From Parapedobacter luteus (lineage in GTDB: Bacteria; Bacteroidota; Bacteroidia; Sphingobacteriales; Sphingobacteriaceae), in NCBI RefSeq assembly GCF_900168055.1, contig NZ_FUYS01000005.1, positions 1 through 64,000 on the forward strand: a stretch of 64,000 nucleotides of DNA. The letters run 5' to 3'. The position numbers and the translations under genes are program-made. The notes under the pieces were generated by a model that had not been told where the DNA came from, searched no databases, and saw only the letters and a list, made by a program, of their open reading frames with translations. Positions 33,645 through 43,732 of the stretch are shown piece by piece; within the stretch, counting starts at the first letter, position 1, and each line of letters opens with the position of its first letter.

Positions 33645-35825
33645 ATGTTTATTAAAAGCGTAAAGCTTAATGACTATCGTATATACCATGGGGAGAATGA
33701 ATTAACATTTTTCAACGCCCCCTTTCGCAACGTGTTTATCATTTCAGGTAACAACGGGTTTGGCAAAACAACTTTCCTTACCTCGCTGATTTGGTGCCTT
33801 TATGGCAAAGTGATGGTCGATGTAGACGAAAAATACCGTCGCGAAATATATGAAGCAGGGGGGTATAAGAAATATGCGGCGAAAAATCTCAACCGAAAAA
33901 CGAAAGCGATCCTTGATCAGTTTCAACTTGAGCATGATGAAGAATATCGGTTAAACTTGAAGGCGACCCACCCCGAAAAGTATTCCCACCTCGTGGCATA
34001 CGAACAACGGTTAGCGTCCTATAGCGTTCAAATAACGTTTTCGGATATGTCTTTACCTTCTGTAGTATGCGATGAAGTAACCGTTAAACGAACATTCAAT
34101 ACATTGCGGGAGGAGGATACGCTCACTATTCTTATTGATGGACAGCAAAACGAGCTGACAAAAACCGTTGGCCCGGATATCTTCATCCATGACTTTATCT
34201 TACCGAAGGAAATCGCTAAGTTTTTCTTCTTTGATGCGGAAAAAATCGTTTCTCTCGCAGAAATGAAATCCATCGAAGAAAAGCAAAGTCTGAGCAAGGC
34301 CTATGCAGAGGTCTTAGGCATCAAAAAATATGAAGACCTAAAAAACCACCTTGAAAACATCCGCATTCGGATGCGCCGCAATTCGGCTTCGGAAGCAGAC
34401 AGGAAGAAGTTTGATGAGCTACAGAAGGAGGTCGAAGCGTCAAAACGATTGATAACCGAGTTTGAAGAACAGCGGGACGCATTACAAGAAGAAAAGCTAT
34501 CTAAGAAAGTTGCAGCAGACCAATACCAAGAAAAGCTGATTCGGGAAGGCAGCTCATTATCGGTTGAAGCTATAAACCACCTACGGCAACGTCAGCGGGA
34601 ATTGGCTACAGATTATGAAGCTATCAAAGCCCGCATGAAAGATCTAATGGAGCTTGCTCCCTTTGCCATTGCTGGCCATAAATTGAAGCAAGCACGCCTA
34701 CAGCTACTCGCAGAAATTGAAATGGAGCAAAGCAACCTGAACCCTGTTTTGTTAGCCGAGAAAGCCAAGGCCGTATCAGACCAACTTTCGACGGACACCT
34801 TCCCACTTATGAAAATCAAGGGGCAAGCGTTAGCATCACTGCAAAAGATTGTGCAGGAGACCATCATTCAAAGCTTCAGCCCCTCTAAAAAGGCAGACGC
34901 AGACTTTAAGGTGCTTTTTGCTTTTTCTGAAGCGGAAAAAAACGAGTTCGAAGCTATTTTCTCAAATCTAAAATATACCTATAGCGAACGTTTTAAAGAG
35001 TTGGTGGCGCAGCAAAAAGAAAATCGTATTGCATTTAATAAAGTTATACGTCAGCTGTCCGATGCGGAATCAAAGGAAAATGATTTGCTCATCAAGGAAA
35101 TCCGCAGGCAAAAAAACGCCCTTGATGAACGTATCGTTGACATAGACAAACAGCTACTGCAGATCAGCCAAGAAATCGGCTCACTTCAGCGCGACGTCGG
35201 CGTAAAAAACAAAATCGTCGCTGAGCTGGCCAAGAAAATCAAGGTAGAAGACACAGATGCCGCAAAAGATGAAGTTGCCGAACGCCTAATCGCCGAGCTC
35301 AACGTTTTCATTAAGAATTTCAAGACCGAGAAAAAATCGCTTTTGGAGAAGAGTTTAAAACGCGAGCTTAATCTATTGATGCACAAGGCAGACTTCGTTG
35401 ATAAGGTTGAAGTTGAAGTTGACCATGACTTAATCGACATCCACTTATACGACAAGCGCGGCCAGCAAGTCAATAAGGATACGCTATCCAAAGGCGAACA
35501 GCAGCTATACGCCACCGCCTTGCTGAAAGCATTGGTTGATGAGTCCAACATCAAATTCCCCATCTTTATCGATAGCCCGCTCCAGAAGTTTGACAAACAC
35601 CACTCAGCCAATATCATTGAGTCTTTTTATCCCAAAGTATCCGAGCAAGTGGTCTTATTTCCGCTATTGCAAAAGGAACTTACCGAAGATGAGTATAAAT
35701 TGCTTTTGCCTCGGGTAAACAGCGCGCACCTCATCAAAAACATCGATGACGACCATTCCACATTTGAACCAGTGCAACCAAGCAAGTTATTTGAATATTA
35801 TACAGCGGGGGTAAGCCATGTTTAA
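33645..35825 (+). CDS. dndD: DNA sulfur modification ATPase DndD
   Basis: 726 residues, SMC/Rad50-like. Walker A GNNGFGKTT at 35-43; long coiled coil from about 230 to 590; ABC signature LSKGEQQLYA from 614; Walker B FPIFIDSPLQ with D643. DndD provides ATP-driven DNA handling for the phosphorothioation complex with DndC and DndE. It overlaps dndE by eight bases. Intact by length and motifs. Confidence 0.95.
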   Translation: MFIKSVKLNDYRIYHGENELTFFNAPFRNVFIISGNNGFGKTTFLTSLIWCLYGKVMVDVDEKYRREIYEAGGYKKYAAKNLNRKTKAILDQFQLEHDEEYRLNLKATHPEKYSHLVAYEQRLASYSVQITFSDMSLPSVVCDEVTVKRTFNTLREEDTLTILIDGQQNELTKTVGPDIFIHDFILPKEIAKFFFFDAEKIVSLAEMKSIEEKQSLSKAYAEVLGIKKYEDLKNHLENIRIRMRRNSASEADRKKFDELQKEVEASKRLITEFEEQRDALQEEKLSKKVAADQYQEKLIREGSSLSVEAINHLRQRQRELATDYEAIKARMKDLMELAPFAIAGHKLKQARLQLLAEIEMEQSNLNPVLLAEKAKAVSDQLSTDTFPLMKIKGQALASLQKIVQETIIQSFSPSKKADADFKVLFAFSEAEKNEFEAIFSNLKYTYSERFKELVAQQKENRIAFNKVIRQLSDAESKENDLLIKEIRRQKNALDERIVDIDKQLLQISQEIGSLQRDVGVKNKIVAELAKKIKVEDTDAAKDEVAERLIAELNVFIKNFKTEKKSLLEKSLKRELNLLMHKADFVDKVEVEVDHDLIDIHLYDKRGQQVNKDTLSKGEQQLYATALLKALVDESNIKFPIFIDSPLQKFDKHHSANIIESFYPKVSEQVVLFPLLQKELTEDEYKLLLPRVNSAHLIKNIDDDHSTFEPVQPSKLFEYYTAGVSHV

Positions 35826-36219
35826 AAGCATCAAAACATCTGCGGCCAATAAGGAAATCGTCACCGAGCTGACACGTAGGCTAGGCCTTGGCCCAGAAAA
35901 TGTTATCGCCCGTATGGCATTCTCCTATTCTTTGGCCTCAGACGTCAAGCTCTCCTTAGCTGATATCCAAGATGCCAAGGGAAAAGAATACAGCGCCACG
36001 GTATTGTTCGGTCAAAATGCACCTTACTACATTGCATTGATTTGCACACATTACCAAATCTATAAGACTGACAAAGATATTGCTAAGTATGTAAAGCTTC
36101 ACATAGACCACGGCTTGCAGCTATTGAATGAAGAATTTATTAGTAATCCGAATGTGACAGGATTTGAGTTTGTGGTCAATAAGGTAGATGCTGGATTGAA
36201 AGGGCTCTCAGGATCTTAA
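35818..36219 (+). CDS. dndE: DNA sulfur modification protein DndE
   Basis: 133 residues. Short helical protein with the DndE pattern LTRRLGLGPENVIARMAFSY, KGKEYSATVLFG and APYYIALICTHY. DndE binds DNA and completes the DndCDE complex. Its ATG lies within the dndD 3' end. Normal length for the family. Confidence 0.9.
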   Translation: MFKSIKTSAANKEIVTELTRRLGLGPENVIARMAFSYSLASDVKLSLADIQDAKGKEYSATVLFGQNAPYYIALICTHYQIYKTDKDIAKYVKLHIDHGLQLLNEEFISNPNVTGFEFVVNKVDAGLKGLSGS

Positions 36220-36333
36220 CAAGTCTGTATGTGTAGTTCCATTGAGGACAATCAAACACAAAAGACAGCACTTGGTCTAGCGATGTTAGATATTTATTTA
36301 AAAACAAACGTAACATAACCTAAAAACACCAAA

Positions 36334-36918
36334 ATGTCTCCTCTGAATATTCAATCTTGGTTTTTATCCAATTCTGATAATGAATACTTAAACGAGTCCA
36401 GGGTTATTGAGAAAGGCAAGGAAGAAATTTCGCTTTTCAAAATTTATAGCTTTTGGGGAAGTATTCTACCTATTTTCATAGCTATTGGGATGTCAATTCT
36501 ATTAGAAAATAGTAGGAGAATCGATATTTTGTACATTTTAAGACTTTTGAACAATGGTTCATTGCCTTTAGTCCTTTACAGTATCAGTATATCTGTGTTT
36601 ATGTTTCTACTAGATAAAACGAACCCGAAATATCTAAATTTAAGGAAGAAAATACTTGGCTTAAGTATACTGTTATTGTTTTTGAATGCTTCATTATATA
36701 CTTTCCTCACCGCATTAGGACAACAGCTTCATCTTTGTGGGCAAATTTTTATATTGGTATTCACAATATTAATAGGAGTAAATGTCTGGAACACCACTAA
36801 AACGATGATTCTCTTGAAAAAGCGGGTTGTGAAAAGCTATTTCAAATCATTTAATAATATTCGAGAAAATATCCGAGAGGAAGGGAAGATAAACAAGGCT
36901 GATGAAATAGAATTCTAA
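36334..36918 (+). CDS. Four-helix membrane protein next to DGQHR gene
   Basis: 194 residues with hydrophobic segments at about 46-60 (FWGSILPIFIAIGMSILL), 78-92, 108-125 (LGLSILLLFLNASLYTFL) and 133-148, and charged ends. The soluble N-terminus (MSPLNIQSWFLSNSDNEYLN) and the basic C-terminus would be cytoplasmic. It is 20 bases upstream of a DGQHR gene on the same strand. The same pairing (membrane protein directly before a DGQHR gene) occurs at 43729-44202, without evident sequence similarity. Function unknown. Confidence 0.65.
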   Translation: MSPLNIQSWFLSNSDNEYLNESRVIEKGKEEISLFKIYSFWGSILPIFIAIGMSILLENSRRIDILYILRLLNNGSLPLVLYSISISVFMFLLDKTNPKYLNLRKKILGLSILLLFLNASLYTFLTALGQQLHLCGQIFILVFTILIGVNVWNTTKTMILLKKRVVKSYFKSFNNIRENIREEGKINKADEIEF

Positions 36919-36938
36919 TTTACTTTTTTAAGGAGAGA

Positions 36939-38153
36939 ATGAAAATAGTTTGTCAAAAAGTCATTCAAAACAACGTCGAGTTTTTTATTGGGAAACTATG
37001 TTTTGAAAAACTTGCCAAAGTCGCGGGAATCAATCACAGAATCATTTCTACATTTGACGATGACGGGCTTCCAGTATACAATGACAGTTTCCAACGAAAG
37101 GTTAGTACACAAAGGGCAAACGATATTAAAAACTATATATTAAGCGACCAAGAAGCAACATTCCCCAATTCTATAATACTTTCCCTTCCTTCTGCTTTAA
37201 TGCTAGAGGAGATAGAAGATGAAGGGCCCCCTATAATATATATTAATGAAGAAAAGATAAACTTAGATGACAAAGAAAACCCTGTCTATATACAGATCAT
37301 TGACGGCCAACATCGATTTGCAGGTATGAAGGCTGCTGTGGAGGAATTATCTAAACTTGGTGTTACCGATTTATTAAATAAGCTTTTGAAGTTTGAATTT
37401 GTAGTATCAATCTTTATAGACGCCGAACTCGATTTTCAAGCTATGCTTTTCTCCACAATTAATAGGACACCAGTTAAGGTGCCTTATGATATCGTTTATG
37501 ATTTATTTGGTTTAGTTGAAAAAGATAGCCCACAAAAAACTGCATTGGCTATCTGTTTAGAATTGAATAGTATAAAAAAAGATAACAATGGAAAATTGAG
37601 CCCTTTTGCGGGTAGAATAAAATTATTAGGAAAAAAAGATAAAGGCGCTAGTTCTTATATCTCGCAGCAAATTTTCATCAAGACGATAATAACATTAATA
37701 TGCCCTTCGATTAGAGCTTCTGAAATCGAAAGATTTAAAAAAAGAACAGATTTTGTTGTCGGAGGCACGTTTAAAACGATATTTAGACAATTTTACGCCG
37801 AGAATAGAGACAATCATATCTATAAAACTCTTGAAAATTTCTTTGTTGCTGTAGAGGAAACGTTTGTTGATCAGCAAGGGAATTCTTTTTGGAGAATTGG
37901 TGAAACACCGGATAATCCACTGCAAAGAACAATTGGTTTTTTGGCGCTTATAGACGTTCTAATAGAATTGTTTCATATAGGTGTGTCAGAGAAGAAGTTA
38001 AGCGTAGATTTCTTTAAATCTAAACTTTCAAAAGCACAAAAAATCTCTTTATTAAATGAAAATAATGAGACAGTCTACCCGTACAGTAGCAAAGGTAAAT
38101 CCCTTTTAGCAGAAGATTTGTTAAGCTTAATTTTGGAAGATAGTCCACATTAA
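36939..38153 (+). CDS. DGQHR domain protein (DndB-related), copy 1
   Basis: 404 residues. The hallmark IIDGQHRFAGMKA has D122-R126, preceded by the typical VSTQRANDIKNYI and FPNSIILSLPS. DndB, the repressor of the dnd operon, belongs to this family, so this is a candidate DndB equivalent; other DGQHR proteins have unknown roles. It follows the membrane protein gene by 20 bases and ends one base from the convergent dndA stop. Confidence 0.82.
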   Translation: MKIVCQKVIQNNVEFFIGKLCFEKLAKVAGINHRIISTFDDDGLPVYNDSFQRKVSTQRANDIKNYILSDQEATFPNSIILSLPSALMLEEIEDEGPPIIYINEEKINLDDKENPVYIQIIDGQHRFAGMKAAVEELSKLGVTDLLNKLLKFEFVVSIFIDAELDFQAMLFSTINRTPVKVPYDIVYDLFGLVEKDSPQKTALAICLELNSIKKDNNGKLSPFAGRIKLLGKKDKGASSYISQQIFIKTIITLICPSIRASEIERFKKRTDFVVGGTFKTIFRQFYAENRDNHIYKTLENFFVAVEETFVDQQGNSFWRIGETPDNPLQRTIGFLALIDVLIELFHIGVSEKKLSVDFFKSKLSKAQKISLLNENNETVYPYSSKGKSLLAEDLLSLILEDSPH

Positions 38154-38154
38154 A

Positions 38155-39315
38155 CTAAAAAACAGGCATACTTTTACGTAGCTTTTCTACCTCTTCTTTA
38201 ATCCGCTCTGCCGCAATATGAACATCCTCGTCGGTAGTGAAACGGCCAAGGCTAATACGCAATGTACTATAAGCCTCTTGTTCACTTCGTCCCATTGCAA
38301 TAAGTACGTGTGACGGTTCGATTTTGGTAGACGAGCAAGCAGAACCATTAGACACAATCACATCTTTCAGTCCAATCATCACCGCGTTAGCATCGGCGCC
38401 TTTGAATCCTATACTTATTGTATTATATAGCCGATGGTCAGGATTGCCATTCAGAAAACTACCCTCAATAGCCAGCAATTGACTTTCTAATTTATCACGC
38501 AAGGCACCGATGCGAGCCCGATCACTATCCATTTCCTGCCATGCGATTTCTGCTGCTTTACCCATCCCCACGATGCCTGGGACGTTCAGTGTACCACTGC
38601 GATAACCCTTTTCATGCCCGCCACCATGGATAAGCGCCTCCAGCTTCACCTTATGGGGGCGCCTATTACGCACAAACAACCCGCCCACACCTTTCGGCCC
38701 ATAGAATTTATGGGCAGAGAAAGCCATTAGGTCTATACCAATTTCATCTACATTAATATGCATCTTGCCAAACGCTTGGGTAGCATCCGTCATAAAGAAA
38801 GCTCCGTATTGATGTGCGATTTCGGCAATTTCTTTGATAGGCTGTATCACACCCGTTTCGTTGTTTACCAGCATCACGCTTACCAATACTGTGTCTTGGC
38901 GAATAGCAATCTTTAATACCTCCAAATCTACCAATCCATCAGCACTTACAGGCAAGTAAGTTACTTCGTATCCCTCTGTTTCCAAATACCGGCATGTGTC
39001 CAATACCGCCGGATGTTCATTAGTTACGGTAATTAGATGTTTGCCTTTTTTTCCACTCAGCTTCATCGTGCCACGTAATGCCAAATTAATAGCCTCAGTT
39101 GCTCCGGAAGTAAAGATGAGTTCGTTGTTTTCTGCACCAATACCATTGGCCAATGTAGCCCGAGCCTCTTTAACACCTTGATTGACTTCAACACCAAAAG
39201 TGTGATTGCTGGCAGCATTGCCATATAAATTGGTGAAATATGGTTTGATTATGTCAAAAACACGAGGGTCAACACGGGTGGTTGAATTGTTATCAAGGTA
39301 AACAAAAGCATCCAT
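38155..39315 (-). CDS. dndA: Cysteine desulfurase DndA, right copy
   Basis: 386 residues from the ATG at 39315 (MDAFVYLDNNSTTRVDP). PLP lysine in SAHKFYGPKGVGGLFVR; catalytic cysteine 327 in VSNGSACSSTKIEPSH. It supplies sulfur for DndC. The -7 element TAATTTTG (39319-39326) ends just before the ATG, so the mRNA should be leaderless. The gene faces the dndCDE/DGQHR unit and is last in the long minus-strand unit, though it also has its own promoter. The start two codons earlier would be a TTG. Confidence 0.9.
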   Translation of the reverse strand: MDAFVYLDNNSTTRVDPRVFDIIKPYFTNLYGNAASNHTFGVEVNQGVKEARATLANGIGAENNELIFTSGATEAINLALRGTMKLSGKKGKHLITVTNEHPAVLDTCRYLETEGYEVTYLPVSADGLVDLEVLKIAIRQDTVLVSVMLVNNETGVIQPIKEIAEIAHQYGAFFMTDATQAFGKMHINVDEIGIDLMAFSAHKFYGPKGVGGLFVRNRRPHKVKLEALIHGGGHEKGYRSGTLNVPGIVGMGKAAEIAWQEMDSDRARIGALRDKLESQLLAIEGSFLNGNPDHRLYNTISIGFKGADANAVMIGLKDVIVSNGSACSSTKIEPSHVLIAMGRSEQEAYSTLRISLGRFTTDEDVHIAAERIKEEVEKLRKSMPVF

Positions 39316-39318
39316 ACA

Positions 39319-39350
39319 CAAAATTAGTATTTAAAATTAATTGTATACAA
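39319..39350 (-). promoter_or_regulatory. Promoter of dndA (leaderless)
   Basis: On the minus strand TTG, about 21 bases, then TAATTTTG, which fits the Bacteroidota promoter. The -7 element ends four bases before the ATG at 39315. Confidence 0.55.
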
Positions 39351-39401
39351 TGCCACTTAATCTATTCGCTCGCCTTTAGTTATATTTTTATATGTGGAAA
39401 T

Positions 39402-40184
39402 TCACTTATAATCAACTGTGTTTAGTTTGTATCTTTTTAAATCTATTTCGGTTTGTCTAAACTTCGGATTTAATCCGTTTGATAAACATATATCAACAAT
39501 TTCTTTTTTATCAGATTCATTCATACGACAACCAAATACCACTTCTTGTAGTGACTCGGATTTAAAATACTCAAAACCGACTTCATCCTTTACAATTCTA
39601 TACTCATCTTCATATTGCCATTCTATCGATTTTGTAAAAAGTATCTTTTCCACAATTTCTTCATCTGTGTGAAGCCAAGACCATATGTCTTCATAATGAG
39701 TTTGGTATCGTACCTTTTTACATTTGTTCAAAATGCTATCTTCTTTACTGAAATCGAAACCAAGGCATAATCCTATATGGTTAAACGAATAGTGGGACCA
39801 CATGAGTATGTTATCATGTTTGGACGACAGTGCTAGGACACCTTTTTTATTATGCAAGTCTTGAACTCTTTTCAACTTATGCTTTCCTATCCTATTTTTC
39901 TCAATATGTTCAATTGTGAAGTTCTTGTTTACTAAATCAATTGCTTGTTGCATTGAAATCCCTTCATATAACCCTCCATTTGTCAATCGCATAGCATATT
40001 GGACTCTGGCTTGCGCAGACCTAACTTGATGTAGTGTACCCTCAAGATCCAAATAAACCTGGCCATCAAATGGGTCATTAAAGGCTTCAATGCCTGAGAA
40101 ATATAGCCTTTTGTTTAAAAGTATGTCTTTTGTCCTTGATCTGGACAGTTCATCATGATAATATCTATACTTGTATAGCGTCAT
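39402..40184 (-). CDS. DUF2971 family protein
   Basis: 260 residues. Diagnostic motifs are KRLYFSGIEAFNDPFDG near residue 35 and MWSHYSFNHIGLCLGFDF near 137. DUF2971 proteins are frequent in defence islands and prophages; the role is unknown. The start follows the DGQHR gene stop by one base, so the two are coupled. An 80-base gap separates it from dndA. Confidence 0.85.
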   Translation of the reverse strand: MTLYKYRYYHDELSRSRTKDILLNKRLYFSGIEAFNDPFDGQVYLDLEGTLHQVRSAQARVQYAMRLTNGGLYEGISMQQAIDLVNKNFTIEHIEKNRIGKHKLKRVQDLHNKKGVLALSSKHDNILMWSHYSFNHIGLCLGFDFSKEDSILNKCKKVRYQTHYEDIWSWLHTDEEIVEKILFTKSIEWQYEDEYRIVKDEVGFEYFKSESLQEVVFGCRMNESDKKEIVDICLSNGLNPKFRQTEIDLKRYKLNTVDYK

Positions 40185-40185
40185 G

Positions 40186-42408
40186 TTAATTTTCTATCAA
40201 CTGGTTATAATAGTCTATGACTTGAGTTAATGCTATCGCTCCAAAAGCTTTTCCAATAATGTTCCTGTGCTTGGGAGTTAATAGGTCTCCGCTATCAAAC
40301 TTTTCCTCAATGGCCGAGATTTCGCTAGGTGATAGATATAATTGTTTGTCAGGGAACTTTTGTAATGCTAGGTACATTTTAAGTCTTTTTTGGGAATCGT
40401 CCCGCTCTAGTTTATTAAGGATTTCTAATGCATACGATTTTTGTATTCTTTCTAATTTTCTAATTTGGGATTGTGCATTTGTCCTATCGGTCATCTTGTT
40501 TCTTAGAAGATATAGGAAATCAGCCCCTTTATTTGCATTGACGATCCCTGGCTTCATTGTATCTCCTTTCATTAGTATCTCGGACCAAGGATTAAAGTTT
40601 TCAATTGTAAAATCAGGAATATTGAAAAAATTGACTTTTAATACTTTAACACTATTAAATAGTCCTACTTTCCCTAAGGTATTGATGAAATCTATAACAT
40701 CATCTAATTGAATGTCATTGATCTTCTCGTTCTCTGATAAAATATAGGTAAATAGCATTTCTTGGCCTACCAACGTTCTGAGTAAGTTTTCAGCTTGACT
40801 TTCTTCTATTTTCTCATTCCAATCGCGAAGGACCTTCGTTTTCTCAGCTGAGATTTCGTTTTCTCTTGCGAACTCTTTGATTTGTTTGCCAACTTTGTCG
40901 GATTTTCTTCTCGTAGTTCCATGTATTTTAAGTGTCTCATGGGTATAAACAATGAAGTTGAATATTAACTCTCTTTCGTCACCATTATAAGACAAGATTG
41001 ATTCTTTTATTTTCTTTGTAAACCATAACGAATTGAAAGTTTTAACTATAATCGAAATAAAATGGGACGTTTTTCCTTCGAATAGCTCAGTCACTTTTGA
41101 AGACGAAAGTTCAAAAGCACTGTCTTTTGTGCAATCTTGATTATATACGTTTTTTAATATTTCAATGAACTCTTCTCGTTCTCTTTCTTCATTTGCGTCG
41201 GCAGAGGTTCCAACAAGAAATTCTCCTTCTGCCTGTTGCACCTCCTCAAGGTTCCTTTTCTTAATTGCTATCAAGTTTGTAAATATCTCTATTTCGCTTT
41301 CGGAAAGACCAGAAGTCTTAAGCCGTTCAACTATTTTTGATGTATTGTCATCAGATAATTGCTCTATTGAATTGTAATTTTCAATTTCTTCAAGTAAAGC
41401 TCGGTGTAACTGAAAACATATGCTTCTTATATCTCGGGTTTTATCTACTTCTTTATAACGCAGTAAAATGTTGCCTAGAATATTTTTATGTATACTCATA
41501 ACGTTAGATATTTCCCAAGGAAATAGCGTGCTATGATTGGAGAGGAAACCTCTGGCCTCTTCATCGTCTTTTCCTGATTCTTCTATGAGATAACGATTGA
41601 CAAAGGAATCATCAGCTAATAGGAAATCTTCTGATTGTAGCATAATTTGATAAACATCTTCAGTTTCTTCTCCGGGAGCATTTGATCCAAATATTTTGGC
41701 CGATATTCTTCTTTGAATATTTCTATCGTCAATAAAAATTAGTCTTTCTTCAGAAACTAACCTCGGTGTATTATTGACATCTATAAAAAGTGAACGGGTT
41801 GCTTGGATGAGATCTATTGCATTGTTATTTTTAAACAAAACGAAAGTAGCAGGAATGCTTATGTTGTCAAATGAACTTTCGTTCTTTCCATCATAGAACT
41901 TTCTAATAGCACTAACACGGTGTTGACCGTCTATTACTAAAGCTGATATTTGATTCTTATCCCATTTTAATTCCACAGGCATATCATACTCGAATTCGTC
42001 ACTTTCGTAACCTTTTTCGATTTCCACACCTTTGATATTGTCAAAACCATATTTAGTGTTTTCAAACGATTGTCTTGGCTCGCCCTTAGTCTTAGGTAGA
42101 AGCACTATAGTTATCGCGGGAAAAAATTTGATAGACCTATTGCTAGCCTGCAAGTATTCGTTTTTTATTTCCTCAACACGTTTGTCTGAAATATTTCTTT
42201 GAATAATTTTATTCATGCCCCAACGTGCATCACCTTTTAGGTCGTCGACTAATAAGATATCTCGATTTTTGAATAATTGTTTAAGTGGAATATTGGCAGC
42301 AAAAACATTTGTATCGAATATGGAATTTAACTTTTGCACAGAATGAATGCAGTTATATGGTTGTGAAAAGTCTTGTTTGTCAATTTTTTTAATTATTTTC
42401 TTACTCAT
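40186..42408 (-). CDS. Large DGQHR domain protein, copy 2
   Basis: 740 residues. ALVIDGQHRVSAIRKF has D160-R164, preceded by the N-terminal substrate-like region (RWGMNKIIQRNISDKRVEEI). After about residue 230 a long helical extension follows, absent from DndB-size proteins. Large DGQHR proteins occur in phosphorothioation and other defence contexts without an assigned activity. It is 97 bases downstream of the third DGQHR gene and one base upstream of the DUF2971 gene. Confidence 0.8.
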   Translation of the reverse strand: MSKKIIKKIDKQDFSQPYNCIHSVQKLNSIFDTNVFAANIPLKQLFKNRDILLVDDLKGDARWGMNKIIQRNISDKRVEEIKNEYLQASNRSIKFFPAITIVLLPKTKGEPRQSFENTKYGFDNIKGVEIEKGYESDEFEYDMPVELKWDKNQISALVIDGQHRVSAIRKFYDGKNESSFDNISIPATFVLFKNNNAIDLIQATRSLFIDVNNTPRLVSEERLIFIDDRNIQRRISAKIFGSNAPGEETEDVYQIMLQSEDFLLADDSFVNRYLIEESGKDDEEARGFLSNHSTLFPWEISNVMSIHKNILGNILLRYKEVDKTRDIRSICFQLHRALLEEIENYNSIEQLSDDNTSKIVERLKTSGLSESEIEIFTNLIAIKKRNLEEVQQAEGEFLVGTSADANEEREREEFIEILKNVYNQDCTKDSAFELSSSKVTELFEGKTSHFISIIVKTFNSLWFTKKIKESILSYNGDERELIFNFIVYTHETLKIHGTTRRKSDKVGKQIKEFARENEISAEKTKVLRDWNEKIEESQAENLLRTLVGQEMLFTYILSENEKINDIQLDDVIDFINTLGKVGLFNSVKVLKVNFFNIPDFTIENFNPWSEILMKGDTMKPGIVNANKGADFLYLLRNKMTDRTNAQSQIRKLERIQKSYALEILNKLERDDSQKRLKMYLALQKFPDKQLYLSPSEISAIEEKFDSGDLLTPKHRNIIGKAFGAIALTQVIDYYNQLIEN

Positions 42409-42505
42409 AAGTGTTTGATTATTAACATTGTTAGTGTGAGTGTTTTGACTAACGATTTTTTATTTGATATTGCGCACCCCCAATTCCATATTAAAAGCTG
42501 CGACA

Positions 42506-43732
42506 TTATCTTTCAAAATCCTTAATTTTCTTCAAGTCCTCAGGTTTTAAAGGTTTCTCGTCGACAAGCCCTGTTGAATATAAAATAGCATTTCTAATAT
42601 CTCTTCTTCCTATGCCGGAAGCTTGAACCGAAGAACTGCTAAAATCATATTTCATTGCGGTTTCCAAATATGTTTCGAATTCATATTCTTCGGTTAACCT
42701 TTCGTGTTGTAAAATTCTTTTCAGTATATCGAATAGCGCTTGTACTCCAACTGTTTTAAAAATGTATGACTTAGGATCGTAATCTTTCCATATCGTATTC
42801 TTAGCGGCAGATAAAAAATTGAAGATTACTTTAAATATGTATTCATCATTTTTGTCAAGGTATTCTTGTCTTAACGGTGATTTATCATTTTTGAACGAGT
42901 CTACCATCTTTCTGGTACGATTACCCCATATATTTTCTCGAGCCATTTCTACTCTGTCACGTTTTGCATTTGATGTTATCAGATTAAGGATGCCCTCGAC
43001 TATAGTGGCCGTGGAAATAGACCATTCTTTTTGGGTTGCAAACACTTGTTTTTCCAGTGCGCTGGAGATTTTCGGAGCTATTTTGATATGCCCCTTAATT
43101 GGACTATCTTTAAAGTTTAGACGACGTGTAAAAAATACTGCCAGTTTTTCGGGTGTCCAAGTGTGTTGAGGTTCGTCTTCAACATTAAATCCAAATTGTT
43201 CAAGAGCCAAGCTTTTATCTACTCTTTTCTGATTGCCATTAATAGTAGCAAAAAGAAAAGCTTGATACGAAATTGGTAGATCGAAAAATATAGCACAAGG
43301 TAACTCGACGTCAAGTTTAGATTGGTCAGGTAAATATTTCTCACCAAAACCCATCAATCGATGTTGACCGTCGATAACAGCGGCTAATTTTTTATCCGAC
43401 GGAATGATAATTTTATATAAATTCTCTTCTACAGAGTCAATATCCCACCTGTACTTTTCATCATCGACCAACTCTCCCTCTTCGGAGTAATTCGCTGCTA
43501 AAATGATTGAATTCGGAAAAGACATCTCAACGGAGTCTATATATTTTCCAATTTCTTTCAGCCTTCTTTCATCAATTTTCCGTTGATTCCCTTTCAATTT
43601 TCCATTCTCATCCATATATTCAAGTTTCTCCGAAAAAGTGAGTTTCAAGAGATCTCTAGCCTTTATTGAGGCAAGGTAGAAGTCACTCAATGGTTGGGAA
43701 ACTCTAATTGCGTATAACTCTAAATATCTCAT
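42506..43732 (-). CDS. DGQHR domain protein (DndB-related), copy 3
   Basis: 408 residues. AAVIDGQHRLMGFGEKY has D121-R125, with RRLKEIGKYIDSVEMSFPNS before it, the same order as in copy 1. Its start overlaps the membrane-protein gene stop by ATGA. The C-terminal half is helical. Three DGQHR genes in one island suggest separate roles such as repressor, sensor or effector. Confidence 0.8.
   Translation of the reverse strand: MRYLELYAIRVSQPLSDFYLASIKARDLLKLTFSEKLEYMDENGKLKGNQRKIDERRLKEIGKYIDSVEMSFPNSIILAANYSEEGELVDDEKYRWDIDSVEENLYKIIIPSDKKLAAVIDGQHRLMGFGEKYLPDQSKLDVELPCAIFFDLPISYQAFLFATINGNQKRVDKSLALEQFGFNVEDEPQHTWTPEKLAVFFTRRLNFKDSPIKGHIKIAPKISSALEKQVFATQKEWSISTATIVEGILNLITSNAKRDRVEMARENIWGNRTRKMVDSFKNDKSPLRQEYLDKNDEYIFKVIFNFLSAAKNTIWKDYDPKSYIFKTVGVQALFDILKRILQHERLTEEYEFETYLETAMKYDFSSSSVQASGIGRRDIRNAILYSTGLVDEKPLKPEDLKKIKDFER

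Noticed and set aside
36229-36318. 29-residue ORF between dndE and the membrane protein gene
   Set aside because: No ribosome-binding site or protein-like pattern; probably chance.
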